This document shows positions 24,729 through 33,250 of a stretch of 55,469 nt of DNA, in pieces. The notes beneath the pieces were generated by a model, which did not search any database, was not told the DNA's origin, and worked only from the letters and a program-made list of their open reading frames with translations. Within the stretch, counting starts at the first letter, position 1. Each line of letters begins with the position of its first letter. The stretch covers positions 1 to 55,469 of the forward strand of contig JAGROY010000090.1 of the NCBI GenBank assembly GCA_020439995.1, read 5' to 3'. The translations under genes and the position numbers were made by a program. Origin of the DNA: Verrucomicrobiia bacterium (GTDB lineage: Bacteria; Verrucomicrobiota; Verrucomicrobiia; Verrucomicrobiales; DEV007).

Positions 24729-26567
24729 ATGAACGGGATGCTGCTTGAGGAAATCGCCAACCGCTCCGGCTGGTCTATCATTCACACCATCTGGCAGGGG
24801 CTGCTTGTCACCATCGTGGTTGCGGCGGGCCTTCCGATGATTCGGACAGCGGCCGCCAGACACACGTTTTGTATGGCCGCGATGGCAGCCATCGCGAGCC
24901 TTGCCATTGCGAACTGGATTTCACAGGAACCGCAGCGCACGATTCCGGTCGCTGTGGCGGTTCCTGTGGATCGCTTTGTAGTCGAGAGTGAGGCTCCAGT
25001 AGTCCAGAGTATATCAGCTTCAGGTGTGCCTTCGACTTTGATTGACGACCCTCCTGCCAATGAGCCGTGGAGCGCCAGCGCACACTTTGTCCCGTCAGTT
25101 GAAACGAGCTGGAAGCAGAAGGTACAACCCTTTATCCCGTGGATGGGCTGGGCATGGCTAGCCGGTATCACAATTCTAACATTGCGGCAACTGGGAGGCT
25201 GGTGGTGCGTGACAAAGTGGCGTAACCGGGGTGTTGGCCCCGCTCCTGAACAGCTTTCGGATTTTGTGAATGGTCTGTGCTATCGCCTGGGTGCCCGGCG
25301 CATCGGCGTGCTGATCTCAACGTGGGTGACGACGCCGATCCTCGCGGGACTGCTCAAGCCGGTCATTCTGCTGCCTGCGGCATTCGTCAACGGTGTCACC
25401 ACTGCTGAGATCAAGGCGATTCTGGTGCACGAAGTGGCTCATCTCCGTCGCAGGGATGGATGGGCGGCATTGTTGCAAGCGAGCATCGGCACGCTGCTGT
25501 TTTATCATCCAGGAGTGTGGTGGATCGGCGGTCGCGCACGCCAGGAGCGGGAAAACGCAGCGGATGATCTAGCCATATCATTCGGAGTAAAGCGGACGGC
25601 CTATGTGTCCGCTCTGGCGACACTGGCGGGATGGCAGGTGACCAGCCGGCATCCAGAAATCGCGCTCGCGGCATCGAGCGGATCACTGGTCTCCCGCATT
25701 CGGCGGCTGGTGGATCAGCCTTCCGCCCATCACAGTGGTGGCTCCGCAGCGGGATGGGCCACGGGATTTGCCGCGCTCGTCTTCACTGCCATCGTTGGTC
25801 TTGGTCTGATCGACAAAGGAGCGGCTGACGGTGAGGACGCGCCGACTGCTGAATCAACGATTTCCGTTGGTCCGGGTAGCTCGGTGCATGACAAGGATTC
25901 TGCCGCCCCCGCACCCCGCTACTTCCTGGGAGTGAACTACTGGGCGTTGGGAGAGGCGCTGGCAAAAAGTGGTCTCTGGAAAGAAGCCGGCCGGGCGCAC
26001 TCCGAAGCTGTGAAATACCTTAAAGCGCTGGTGGAGGAATTCCCGGAGGAGCCGACTTACAAGATGGCACTTGCCCGCGACTATGCCGCCGTTGCTAAGA
26101 TGCTGATTGGTCAGGGCGCTCCAGAAAAGGCGGTCGACTATCAGCGCGGGACAGTGATCTTCTTCAAAGAAGTTGTTGCGGCAAAAAGTTCCACTGACGC
26201 GCAAAGATTTGAGCTGGCGAGACATCAAAGGAACTATGCGGAAGTTCTGGAGCGTTCCGGCCATCGTTCCGAAGCGCTGAAAGAGATCAGGGAAGCGGCG
26301 AAGATATTCAACCATCTTAAAGCGGAAGGAGAATCGCTTACACGCACCCTACAACTGAACCTTGTCGAGGCGGCTAGAACTTATGAACTGCACGGCGATA
26401 TTGCCGAACAAAACAAAGAGGTCGACGAGGCGAGAGCACATTTTCTGAAGGCGAGCGACCTCTGGCATGATCTGATGGTTATCGGAGTTCCCGAAGCGCG
26501 CTTACGGCATGAGATGTGCCAACGGCGCCATACCACTCTGGCAGGGCAGGTCGATGTCAGTGAGTGA
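24729..26567 (+). CDS. blaR1: BlaR1-like M56 membrane metallopeptidase with TPR-like C-terminus
   Basis: This 612-residue protein has N-terminal TM helices (about 18-38, 42-60, 138-158), a cytosolic zinc peptidase loop with H-E-V-A-H at 234-238 (ILVHEVAHLRRRDGW) and the downstream ERENAADD helix, then another TM near 335-355. The family cleaves or triggers cleavage of its partner BlaI. In place of a penicillin-binding sensor, the C-terminal 200 residues look like TPR-type helical repeats (NYWALGEALAKSGLWKEA, ALARDYAAVAKMLI, RNYAEVLERSGHRSEALKEI). The signal sensed is therefore probably a protein or peptide. It is cotranscribed with blaI. Confidence 0.85.
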   Translation: MNGMLLEEIANRSGWSIIHTIWQGLLVTIVVAAGLPMIRTAAARHTFCMAAMAAIASLAIANWISQEPQRTIPVAVAVPVDRFVVESEAPVVQSISASGVPSTLIDDPPANEPWSASAHFVPSVETSWKQKVQPFIPWMGWAWLAGITILTLRQLGGWWCVTKWRNRGVGPAPEQLSDFVNGLCYRLGARRIGVLISTWVTTPILAGLLKPVILLPAAFVNGVTTAEIKAILVHEVAHLRRRDGWAALLQASIGTLLFYHPGVWWIGGRARQERENAADDLAISFGVKRTAYVSALATLAGWQVTSRHPEIALAASSGSLVSRIRRLVDQPSAHHSGGSAAGWATGFAALVFTAIVGLGLIDKGAADGEDAPTAESTISVGPGSSVHDKDSAAPAPRYFLGVNYWALGEALAKSGLWKEAGRAHSEAVKYLKALVEEFPEEPTYKMALARDYAAVAKMLIGQGAPEKAVDYQRGTVIFFKEVVAAKSSTDAQRFELARHQRNYAEVLERSGHRSEALKEIREAAKIFNHLKAEGESLTRTLQLNLVEAARTYELHGDIAEQNKEVDEARAHFLKASDLWHDLMVIGVPEARLRHEMCQRRHTTLAGQVDVSE

Positions 26568-26578
26568 ACACTCAGTCT

Positions 26579-26592
26579 CGATAATATTATCG
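26579..26592. promoter_or_regulatory. 14-bp perfect palindrome upstream of the SelD fusion gene
   Basis: CGATAATATTATCG is a perfect palindrome 40 bases upstream of the next start codon, and GAGTG-AA-CACTC lies just before it (26562-26573). It could be an operator or overlap a -10 element (TAATAT). This is based on symmetry only. Confidence 0.35.
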
Positions 26593-26631
26593 GTTAGACG
26601 GGCGGAAAATTAGGGGTAGCCTTCGGGCACC

Positions 26632-28893
26632 ATGGATTCAGCATCGGCATCGATTCCTGCAGCAAAGAACCTCGTCCTCGTTGGTGGAGGGCACAGCCAT
26701 GCGCTGGCGTTGCGGATGCTGGCAATGGAGCCGCTTGCAGGCGTGCAGATCACAGTGGTGAGCGATGTCGCGCACGCGCCTTATTCGGGCATGCTTCCGG
26801 GATTCATCGCGGGTTACTACACTTATGACGAAGCGCACATCGACGTTCGGCGGCTGTGCCAGTTCGCTGGTGCCCACTTCGTCCAGGCGGAATGCGTGGG
26901 GGTGGATGTCAGCAGCAAAAAGGTGCTGCTCAAAGGCCGCAGTGCGCTCGCCTTTGACGCTGTCTCTATCAATACCGGCAGCACCCCGCGAATGGACAAT
27001 GTGCCCGGTGCGGATACCTTTGCCATCGGCTCCAAACCGGTGCCCGCGCTGTTGCAAAAGTGGAACAGCATCATCGCCAGAGCCAAGTCAGGCAGCAGGC
27101 AGAGCATCGCCATCGTCGGCGGCGGTGCGGGAGGCGTAGAGATTGCGCTGTGCATGAAGAGAAGGCTGGGCGATCAAGGTGACGTGACACTGGTGCATCG
27201 TGCGCCGGAAATTCTCGAGACGCACAATCCAAAGGTGCGGCACCTTTTTTCCCAACTCCTGGAGGAGCGCGGCATCACCGTGCACACCGGCGAAGGCGTT
27301 ATCGAGGTGCGCAATGGGCAACTCCTCTGCAACTCCGGGCGGACGGTGGAAGCCGATCATCTGCTCTGGGTCACCAGCGCCAGTCCGGCGGAGTGGATCG
27401 CGAATTCGGGTCTGAAAACGGATACCAATGGATTTCTGTTAGTGTCGCCCACGCTGCAGTCCGTTTCCCATCCCTTTGTGTTCGGTGCGGGTGATGCTGC
27501 CACCATCGAGGGCAAGCCGCGTCCGAAGTCGGGTGTCTTTGCCGTGCGTATGGCAAAACCGCTGCTCGACAACCTGCGCCACTTCTTCAATGGCGAACCC
27601 CTGCGCGCCTACCGCCCGCAGAAGGAATTCCTCAGCTTGATCGGCACCGCCAATGGTGAAGCCGTCGCGTCACGCAAGTTCCTCGCCTGGCGCTCGTCGC
27701 TGATGTGGCAGCTGAAGGATCGGATCGACCGCAAATTCATGCGGAAATTTGAAGACTTGCCGCTGATGCCAGGAATGGCCGAGGCACCGGAACCCGCCAG
27801 CGGTGCGCGCACCGATTCGTTGGCTGATGAAGTTTCTGAGCTGCGCCGCCGATCGCAGATGCGCTGTCTCGGCTGCGCGGCAAAGGTCGGCAGCAGCATC
27901 CTCACGGGAGCGCTCGATCGCCTGCGCAGCGAGCGGTCTGACAGTCCTGCACTTGCACTGCTCGATCACGCGGAGGATGCAGCGGTGTTCGCCGTGCCGG
28001 GCGGGATGGAAATGGTGCAAACGGTCGACTACCTGCCAGCCCTGGTCGATGATCCATTGCTCTTTGGCCGCATCGCCACACTGCATTGCTTTAGCGATAT
28101 TTTCGCCATGGGTGCGCTGCCCCACAGCGCACTGGCCACCGCGCTGGTGCCGTTCGCATCGGACACAGTGGCGGGCGAAACTCTCTTTCAGCTTCTGTCC
28201 GGCGTGGTCGACGTGCTGGAGGAAACCGGTGCCGCCCTCTACGGAGGACACACGGCTGAGGGCAATGTGTTAGCGTTAGGGTTAACCTGCAACGGCTTCG
28301 CTGCGCCCGGCAGCACCATGGAAAAATCGACGCCAGCCTGCGGTCACTCGATCATTCTTACCAAAGCGATCGGCACCGGCACCCTGTTCGCTGCCTCTAT
28401 GCGGCTCAAAGCGCGCGGGCGCTGGATCGATTCCGCCATCGCCTCCATGTCGCTGTCCAATTTGACCGCGTCGAGGATCTTGCGGGAATACCACGCCAGC
28501 GCCTGCACCGATGTGACAGGATTCGGCCTCGCCGGTCACTTGCTCGAAATGCTGCGACCGCTCCGCAGAATCGCCCGTCTCGACATCGAGGCTATTCCAC
28601 TTCTCGCCGGCGCAGTTGATACCTCCAGCGGAGGCATCCTCAGCTCACTCCACCGACAGAACAGCCGCGCCATGCATGGGCTGGAGACCCCGGAAGCCAT
28701 CTCCCGGCACGCCGCGTATCCACTACTCTTCGACCCCCAGACCTCCGGCGGACTTCTCGCAATGGTGCCCCGGGAAAAATCCTCTGACTGCGTGGCAGCG
28801 CTCATCGCCGCTGGCTATCCAGAGACCACCGTCATCGGATCGATCGACGATGCTGCACCCGCCGCCGAAAATGCTGCCCTCATCCGGTTTTAG
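26632..28893 (+). CDS. selD: FAD/NAD oxidoreductase fused to selenide,water dikinase
   Basis: This 753-residue two-domain protein has an N-terminal half (to about 370) that is a type II NADH dehydrogenase-like flavoprotein. It shows FAD-binding VLVGGGHSHALA (15-26), a second nucleotide site IAIVGGGAGGVEIAL and VFGAGDAATI. The C-terminal half (from about 405) is SelD, which makes selenophosphate from selenide and ATP. M-R-C-L-G-C-A-A-K places Cys415 and Lys418 at the catalytic Cys17/Lys20 positions of E. coli SelD. VQTVDYLPALVDDP, GGHTAE and DVTGFGLAGHLLEM are further family motifs. The fusion is known in bacteria; the flavoprotein may supply reduced selenium. No selA, selB or selU is nearby. 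Confidence 0.9.
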   Translation: MDSASASIPAAKNLVLVGGGHSHALALRMLAMEPLAGVQITVVSDVAHAPYSGMLPGFIAGYYTYDEAHIDVRRLCQFAGAHFVQAECVGVDVSSKKVLLKGRSALAFDAVSINTGSTPRMDNVPGADTFAIGSKPVPALLQKWNSIIARAKSGSRQSIAIVGGGAGGVEIALCMKRRLGDQGDVTLVHRAPEILETHNPKVRHLFSQLLEERGITVHTGEGVIEVRNGQLLCNSGRTVEADHLLWVTSASPAEWIANSGLKTDTNGFLLVSPTLQSVSHPFVFGAGDAATIEGKPRPKSGVFAVRMAKPLLDNLRHFFNGEPLRAYRPQKEFLSLIGTANGEAVASRKFLAWRSSLMWQLKDRIDRKFMRKFEDLPLMPGMAEAPEPASGARTDSLADEVSELRRRSQMRCLGCAAKVGSSILTGALDRLRSERSDSPALALLDHAEDAAVFAVPGGMEMVQTVDYLPALVDDPLLFGRIATLHCFSDIFAMGALPHSALATALVPFASDTVAGETLFQLLSGVVDVLEETGAALYGGHTAEGNVLALGLTCNGFAAPGSTMEKSTPACGHSIILTKAIGTGTLFAASMRLKARGRWIDSAIASMSLSNLTASRILREYHASACTDVTGFGLAGHLLEMLRPLRRIARLDIEAIPLLAGAVDTSSGGILSSLHRQNSRAMHGLETPEAISRHAAYPLLFDPQTSGGLLAMVPREKSSDCVAALIAAGYPETTVIGSIDDAAPAAENAALIRF

Positions 28894-29060
28894 ACCAAAA
28901 TGTCCCAACATGACAAAATTGCGGCCATGACGAACCTTCACCGACTGTCAAAACAAAAACTCCTTGAGAATGCTCTACCATTTCTCTATCATCAAATTTC
29001 CAACATGTTCTGCTGGGAAATATTCCGATAACCTTTAGTATTTTGAATTTCCGTAAAAAT

Positions 29061-29600
29061 ATGACCCGATTCCTTGGCGTTCTGGCATTAGCAACTGCTC
29101 TGTTTAGCTCTGTGAGCTGCTCTGGAGTGCGCACCTTGACCTCTGGATTGGGAGGCGGAGATTCGATGGGGAGTTCAGAATCCCTGTTTGCGAACCGCCG
29201 GACTCTCACAGACGTGAAGACCACAGCCTACTCGGACAAAGAAAACGAGATGGGTGGAATTTACAAAAATCTGAGCGCAAGTGGCCGCCCTCTGAAATAC
29301 GGTCGCCTCCGCAGTGCCGCAGCGGACTGGTCGGAGATGCCCATGGGCACACTTTTCCGGATTAAAGGTCTGCCCTACATTTACGAAGTCGACGACTACG
29401 GCAGTGCTCTGGTTGGAACCAACACCATCGACCTCTACAAGCCTGACCTCAACACCATGCGCGCCTGGGGAACCCGGAAAGTGGACATTGAAGTCATTAG
29501 GGAAGGTTCCTATGCCAAGAGCCTGGATATTCTTGAGGGGCGTTTGAAAGCTCCCCACGTGCGGGAAATGGCTTCCAATATTAAGCGCAAGCGCCTTTAG
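29061..29600 (+). CDS. 3D-domain lipoprotein
   Basis: The likely protein has 179 residues from ATG 29061; a TTG six codons upstream is possible but less likely. The signal peptide ends in a lipobox-like SSVSC with Cys20 as acceptor. The C-terminal half matches the 3D (three-aspartate) double-psi barrel of MltA/RlpA-type proteins: DVKTTAYSD at the start, EVDDYGSALVGTNTIDLY, and AWGTRKVDIEVI. Such domains act on or bind peptidoglycan. It is probably anchored in the outer membrane. The catalytic status is unclear. Confidence 0.75.
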   Translation: MTRFLGVLALATALFSSVSCSGVRTLTSGLGGGDSMGSSESLFANRRTLTDVKTTAYSDKENEMGGIYKNLSASGRPLKYGRLRSAAADWSEMPMGTLFRIKGLPYIYEVDDYGSALVGTNTIDLYKPDLNTMRAWGTRKVDIEVIREGSYAKSLDILEGRLKAPHVREMASNIKRKRL

Positions 29601-29670
29601 TGAAAGCAACCAGGTCGCTCTCTCCGGCCTGCTGGCGACTGAAAGTCACCACTACAGCTGAATTTGATTG

Positions 29671-30321
29671 ATGACGAAAGCGGATCGCGCAGCTTTCGTC
29701 GGTGTTCGGCTTGAGGAACTCTATCCTGGCACGCCGATACCGCTGGATCACAAGGACCCCTACACGCTTCTCGTGGCGGTATTGCTCTCGGCGCAGTGCA
29801 CAGATGAACGGGTGAACAAGGTTACGCCGGGCTTGTTCCAACTGGCGGACACCCCGGCAGGCATGGCAAAGGTGCCGGTCGGAGATATTGAAAAAGCCGT
29901 GCGCACCTGCGGCCTGGCACCGCGCAAAGCCCGTGCTATTTCAGAACTCTCTGCGACGATCGCCAACAACTACGGTGGTCAGGTGCCGCAAGACTTCGAT
30001 GCCCTCGAAGCGCTTCCTGGGGTAGGCCACAAGACCGCATCCGTAGTCATGTCGCAGGCCTTCGGACACCCCGCGTTTCCTGTTGATACCCACATCCACC
30101 GCCTCGCCCAGCGCTGGGGACTCACCAACGGCAAGAACGTTGTCCAGACCGAGATCGACCTGAAGCGGCTGTTTCCCATCGACCGCTGGAACAAGCTCCA
30201 CCTGCAGATCATCTTCTACGGACGCGAACATTGCACCGCCCGGGGCTGCGATGGAACCGTGTGCGAAATTTGCACCACTCTGTATCCCAGGCGCAAGAAG
30301 CCGGTGGTGACCAGGAAGTGA
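29671..30321 (+). CDS. nth: endonuclease III
   Basis: This 216-residue DNA glycosylase/AP lyase removes oxidised pyrimidines in base excision repair. It has the helix-hairpin-helix LPGVGHKTASVV with catalytic Lys121, then Asp139 in FPVDTHIHRL, with the same 18-residue spacing as E. coli Lys120/Asp138. The C-terminal cysteines are at 188, 193, 198 and 201, giving C-x4-C-x4-C-x2-C in place of the classical C-x6-C-x2-C-x5-C iron-sulfur motif. A TTG one codon before the ATG is also possible. Confidence 0.9.
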   Translation: MTKADRAAFVGVRLEELYPGTPIPLDHKDPYTLLVAVLLSAQCTDERVNKVTPGLFQLADTPAGMAKVPVGDIEKAVRTCGLAPRKARAISELSATIANNYGGQVPQDFDALEALPGVGHKTASVVMSQAFGHPAFPVDTHIHRLAQRWGLTNGKNVVQTEIDLKRLFPIDRWNKLHLQIIFYGREHCTARGCDGTVCEICTTLYPRRKKPVVTRK

Positions 30322-30389
30322 CTCTGCCGATAGCTTTTTACTGACAAGACGTTCCAGAGAAACTAGCTTTGGAAGAGAATGAGGGAGGG

Positions 30390-30515
30390 ATGATCAAGAA
30401 GCACTTCGCTAACGTGGTGGTGGCGCTGGTGGTCTGCGCAGATTGCGGAGTCGCTCAAAGGGCTGATAGTTGCCTGACAGGTAGTCCATCTCCACGAATC
30501 TTGCCCTGCATTTAG
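30390..30515 (+). CDS. possible 41-residue exported peptide
   Basis: The ORF starts MIKKHFANVVVALVVCADCG and ends LPCI, so it looks like a short signal-like hydrophobic stretch with four Cys. GGGAGGG sits almost against the ATG, too close for a normal ribosome site. It lies in the 251-base gap between nth and the MscS gene. I do not recognise it, and it may be chance. Confidence 0.2.
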   Translation: MIKKHFANVVVALVVCADCGVAQRADSCLTGSPSPRILPCI

Positions 30516-30572
30516 CCGTTCTAAACCAAAAGTTCCAATTCCGCCTGAGGATCCCCTACCGTAGTTTCCTGA

Positions 30573-33098
30573 ATGAAATCAATTTCGCCCTTTCGCCATT
30601 TGATGGATAGGCTTGTGCTCTGTTTCTTCGCCTTTGGACTCACTGGAATTGTGCCTGCGGCTCAAGCTCAGGATGCCGGTGAAGCCTGGACGGGCACATG
30701 GGAAACTCGATGGCGGGGCGGGGGAGCGGTTCTTCACCTCGATCAAAATGGGAAACGCGTCTCGGGCACGTATCCGCTCTACTCGGGTTCTGTCGAAGCA
30801 ACTGTTGAAGGTCGGGAGTTGACTGGGCGCTGGACTGAAGCCAGCGGGCGCACGGGTGCTTTCCTGTTCTCGTTGTCGCCAGATGGGAACAGTTTTATGG
30901 GGCGATTTGACAGCGGAGAATGGTGGACGGGCAAACGGCTTTCCGGGTCCCATGAATTCGTTGTGGAGCCACCGAACTTGTCTTCGCCACGGGAAACGCT
31001 GCGCTCCTTCCTGAGGGCGGCCAACGCATCACGGAGTGGTTTTTTCGAAGAAATTCGGCCGGCACTGGACGCGATCAACTTCGCCAATTCGGACCTGCGG
31101 TCGAAGAAATTGGAAGACAGCCCAATGTTGCCTCAGGAGAGGATCAACTACGCTCGTATTCTATTCGATGTCCTGGACGAACTGACGTTTCGGCTTTGGG
31201 AGATACCAGGTTCGGAGGAGGTGGCCTTGACTGATTCGCCAAAGGTAACTGTGACGATCGAACAAATCGGCACGGAGCACAGCTTCGACATGAGTTTCGT
31301 CCGGCACGGAGAATCATGGCTCATAGATCCACCCTCGCCGGTGGCCCTGGTAGCTGAATTGGCGCATCTTTATGAACGCCGGGGTGGCCTCGCCCCAGCC
31401 ACGCGGGAGCATCTTCAACTGAGGAATCCGCGTGATACTTTTCGTACCTTTGTCGAAGAAATGGAACACTTTGACGATGGAGGAGCGGACCTTGTTTTAA
31501 GAACGATGGATCTCGCCGGGCTGGGCCCTGCGGTTCAAAAAGATGAAGCTGCACTCATGGCCCAGTACCTGGGACAAATTGTAGGCCGCATCGGCTCAAT
31601 TCTTTATCAGGAAATTCCGAATCATCCAGATGAACGCAATCCCTACGTGCACTTTCAGCATGTGTCGGGGGACATCGTAATCGCCCCCTATCCGACCGAA
31701 GAAGGCGTGACGGAATGGCGTTTCACTGCCGAGACCCTGCGCCATCTGCGCTCTCTATACGCCGCCATCGAGGATATGCCCATAGCGCTGGGTGCGGTTC
31801 CAGATAAAGCATCCTCAGCATACTTTGCCGTCCGCGAAGTTCTCCGTAAAACCTCTCCATCGTTACTGCACAGATTCGGTCCGCTGGAAGGCTGGCAATG
31901 GTTGTCAATCGCGTTTTTTCTGGTTACGAGCATCTTCCTGGCGTGGCTGTTGACAGCAGTAGCGCTTCGCTTGGTTGAACGACGTCAGTCGTGGGCACTG
32001 GCTTTTTCCGCCCGACGAGCGCGGCTGGCTCTTGTCTGGCCACTGCGGATTACCTTCGTCGGGTGTTTTTGGTATCTCAAAGTTGACGGCCTTGGTCTTC
32101 CTGAAATTGCCTCGGCGCCCGTGCGGGGCATTGCCGCGACATTGGCCATTGCCGCAGGTGTCTGGTTGATCTACCGCGGACTGGGTCTCGCCGGAGATCA
32201 CAGCAATCGTGCCCTGGGTACGGCAGGTCAACATGCTGTCCTAACTTCGCTCATCTTTGGTGTTCTCCGCATTCTGGTTATTGTTGCCGGAGCGCTCATG
32301 ATAGCGGACGCGTGGTCGCTTCCTTATACCGGCGTTCTCGCCGGTCTGGGAATTGGCGGCCTTGCGTTTGCTCTGGCTGCCCAGCCAACCCTTCAGAATA
32401 TGATCTCGGGATTTACTCTCTACGCTGACTGCCCTTTGAGCGTGGGGGATTTCTGCCGCTACGGGGACAGAATCGGCACGGTTGAACAAATTGGACTTCG
32501 TTCCACAAGGATTCGGTCACCGGATCGCACTGTGGTGAGCATCCCCAACTCGGAGTTCGCCAATTTGCAGCTGGAGAATTTCGCCAAACGTGACCGTATG
32601 CTGTTCCGTACTACCCTGGGCCTTCGTTACGAAACCACACCGGATCAGCTACGGTTCGTTTTAGCCGAACTGAGACGCCTTCTTATTGCTCATCCCAAAG
32701 TAGACCCCGATCCTGCCCGAATCCGCTTCGCTGGAATCGGTGCCTATTCACTGGATGTCGAAGCGTTCGCCTATGTCGCAACCTCCGACTGGAATGAATT
32801 TCTGGCCATTCGCGAAGACATCTACCTGAGAATCCTGGACATCGTAGCCGAATGTGGAACGGGTTTCGCTTTCCCCTCCCAGACGAACTACCTGGCTCGC
32901 GATCACGGAACCGATCCTGGGCTCACCAAGCAAGCCGAAAGTACAGTGGCCCGCTGGCGGGAAATGGGCGATCTGCCATTTCCCCACTTTCCAGAGGATG
33001 TGATTGGCGAGCTCAGCAATCGCTTAGACTACCCACCCAAGGGCTCAAACTACGCTGATCCGAATACTGAAAACAGGGCGAATCAGGGTGATCACTGA
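30573..33098 (+). CDS. large MscS-family mechanosensitive channel
   Basis: This 841-residue protein has a signal peptide (about 1-33, ending AAQAQ), then an extracytoplasmic region of about 400 residues. The first 100 residues are beta-rich (TWETRWRGGGAVLHLDQNG, SGRWTEASGRTG-like) and the rest is helical. TM helices follow from about 445 to 600. The MscS pore helix is at about 588-615 (GLGIGGLAFALAAQ, then TLQNMISGF). The beta domain (DRIGTVEQIGLRSTRIRS, PNSEFANLQLENF) and the C-terminal alpha/beta cap follow. It opens under membrane tension to release solutes. It is about three times the length of E. coli MscS, like MscK or plant-type channels. Confidence 0.88.
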   Translation: MKSISPFRHLMDRLVLCFFAFGLTGIVPAAQAQDAGEAWTGTWETRWRGGGAVLHLDQNGKRVSGTYPLYSGSVEATVEGRELTGRWTEASGRTGAFLFSLSPDGNSFMGRFDSGEWWTGKRLSGSHEFVVEPPNLSSPRETLRSFLRAANASRSGFFEEIRPALDAINFANSDLRSKKLEDSPMLPQERINYARILFDVLDELTFRLWEIPGSEEVALTDSPKVTVTIEQIGTEHSFDMSFVRHGESWLIDPPSPVALVAELAHLYERRGGLAPATREHLQLRNPRDTFRTFVEEMEHFDDGGADLVLRTMDLAGLGPAVQKDEAALMAQYLGQIVGRIGSILYQEIPNHPDERNPYVHFQHVSGDIVIAPYPTEEGVTEWRFTAETLRHLRSLYAAIEDMPIALGAVPDKASSAYFAVREVLRKTSPSLLHRFGPLEGWQWLSIAFFLVTSIFLAWLLTAVALRLVERRQSWALAFSARRARLALVWPLRITFVGCFWYLKVDGLGLPEIASAPVRGIAATLAIAAGVWLIYRGLGLAGDHSNRALGTAGQHAVLTSLIFGVLRILVIVAGALMIADAWSLPYTGVLAGLGIGGLAFALAAQPTLQNMISGFTLYADCPLSVGDFCRYGDRIGTVEQIGLRSTRIRSPDRTVVSIPNSEFANLQLENFAKRDRMLFRTTLGLRYETTPDQLRFVLAELRRLLIAHPKVDPDPARIRFAGIGAYSLDVEAFAYVATSDWNEFLAIREDIYLRILDIVAECGTGFAFPSQTNYLARDHGTDPGLTKQAESTVARWREMGDLPFPHFPEDVIGELSNRLDYPPKGSNYADPNTENRANQGDH

Positions 33099-33250
33099 TT
33101 CTGAATGATCGTCTGAACGAGAAACCCTATCGAAGCTGTGCTGGCATCACGTCCGCGCCCGTTCCTGGTGCGGCTTTCGCTTTGGTTAGTCGACATTGGC
33201 TTCATGGTTTATAGGGTGGATGGAGCAGAGCATTCGGTACTCCACTTGCC

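Noticed and set aside
28265..28285. Telomere-like TTAGGG in a GTTAGCGTTAGGGTTAAC stretch
   Set aside because: It is in-frame coding sequence (L-A-L-G-L-T) of the SelD domain, part of the TTA-G codon pattern.
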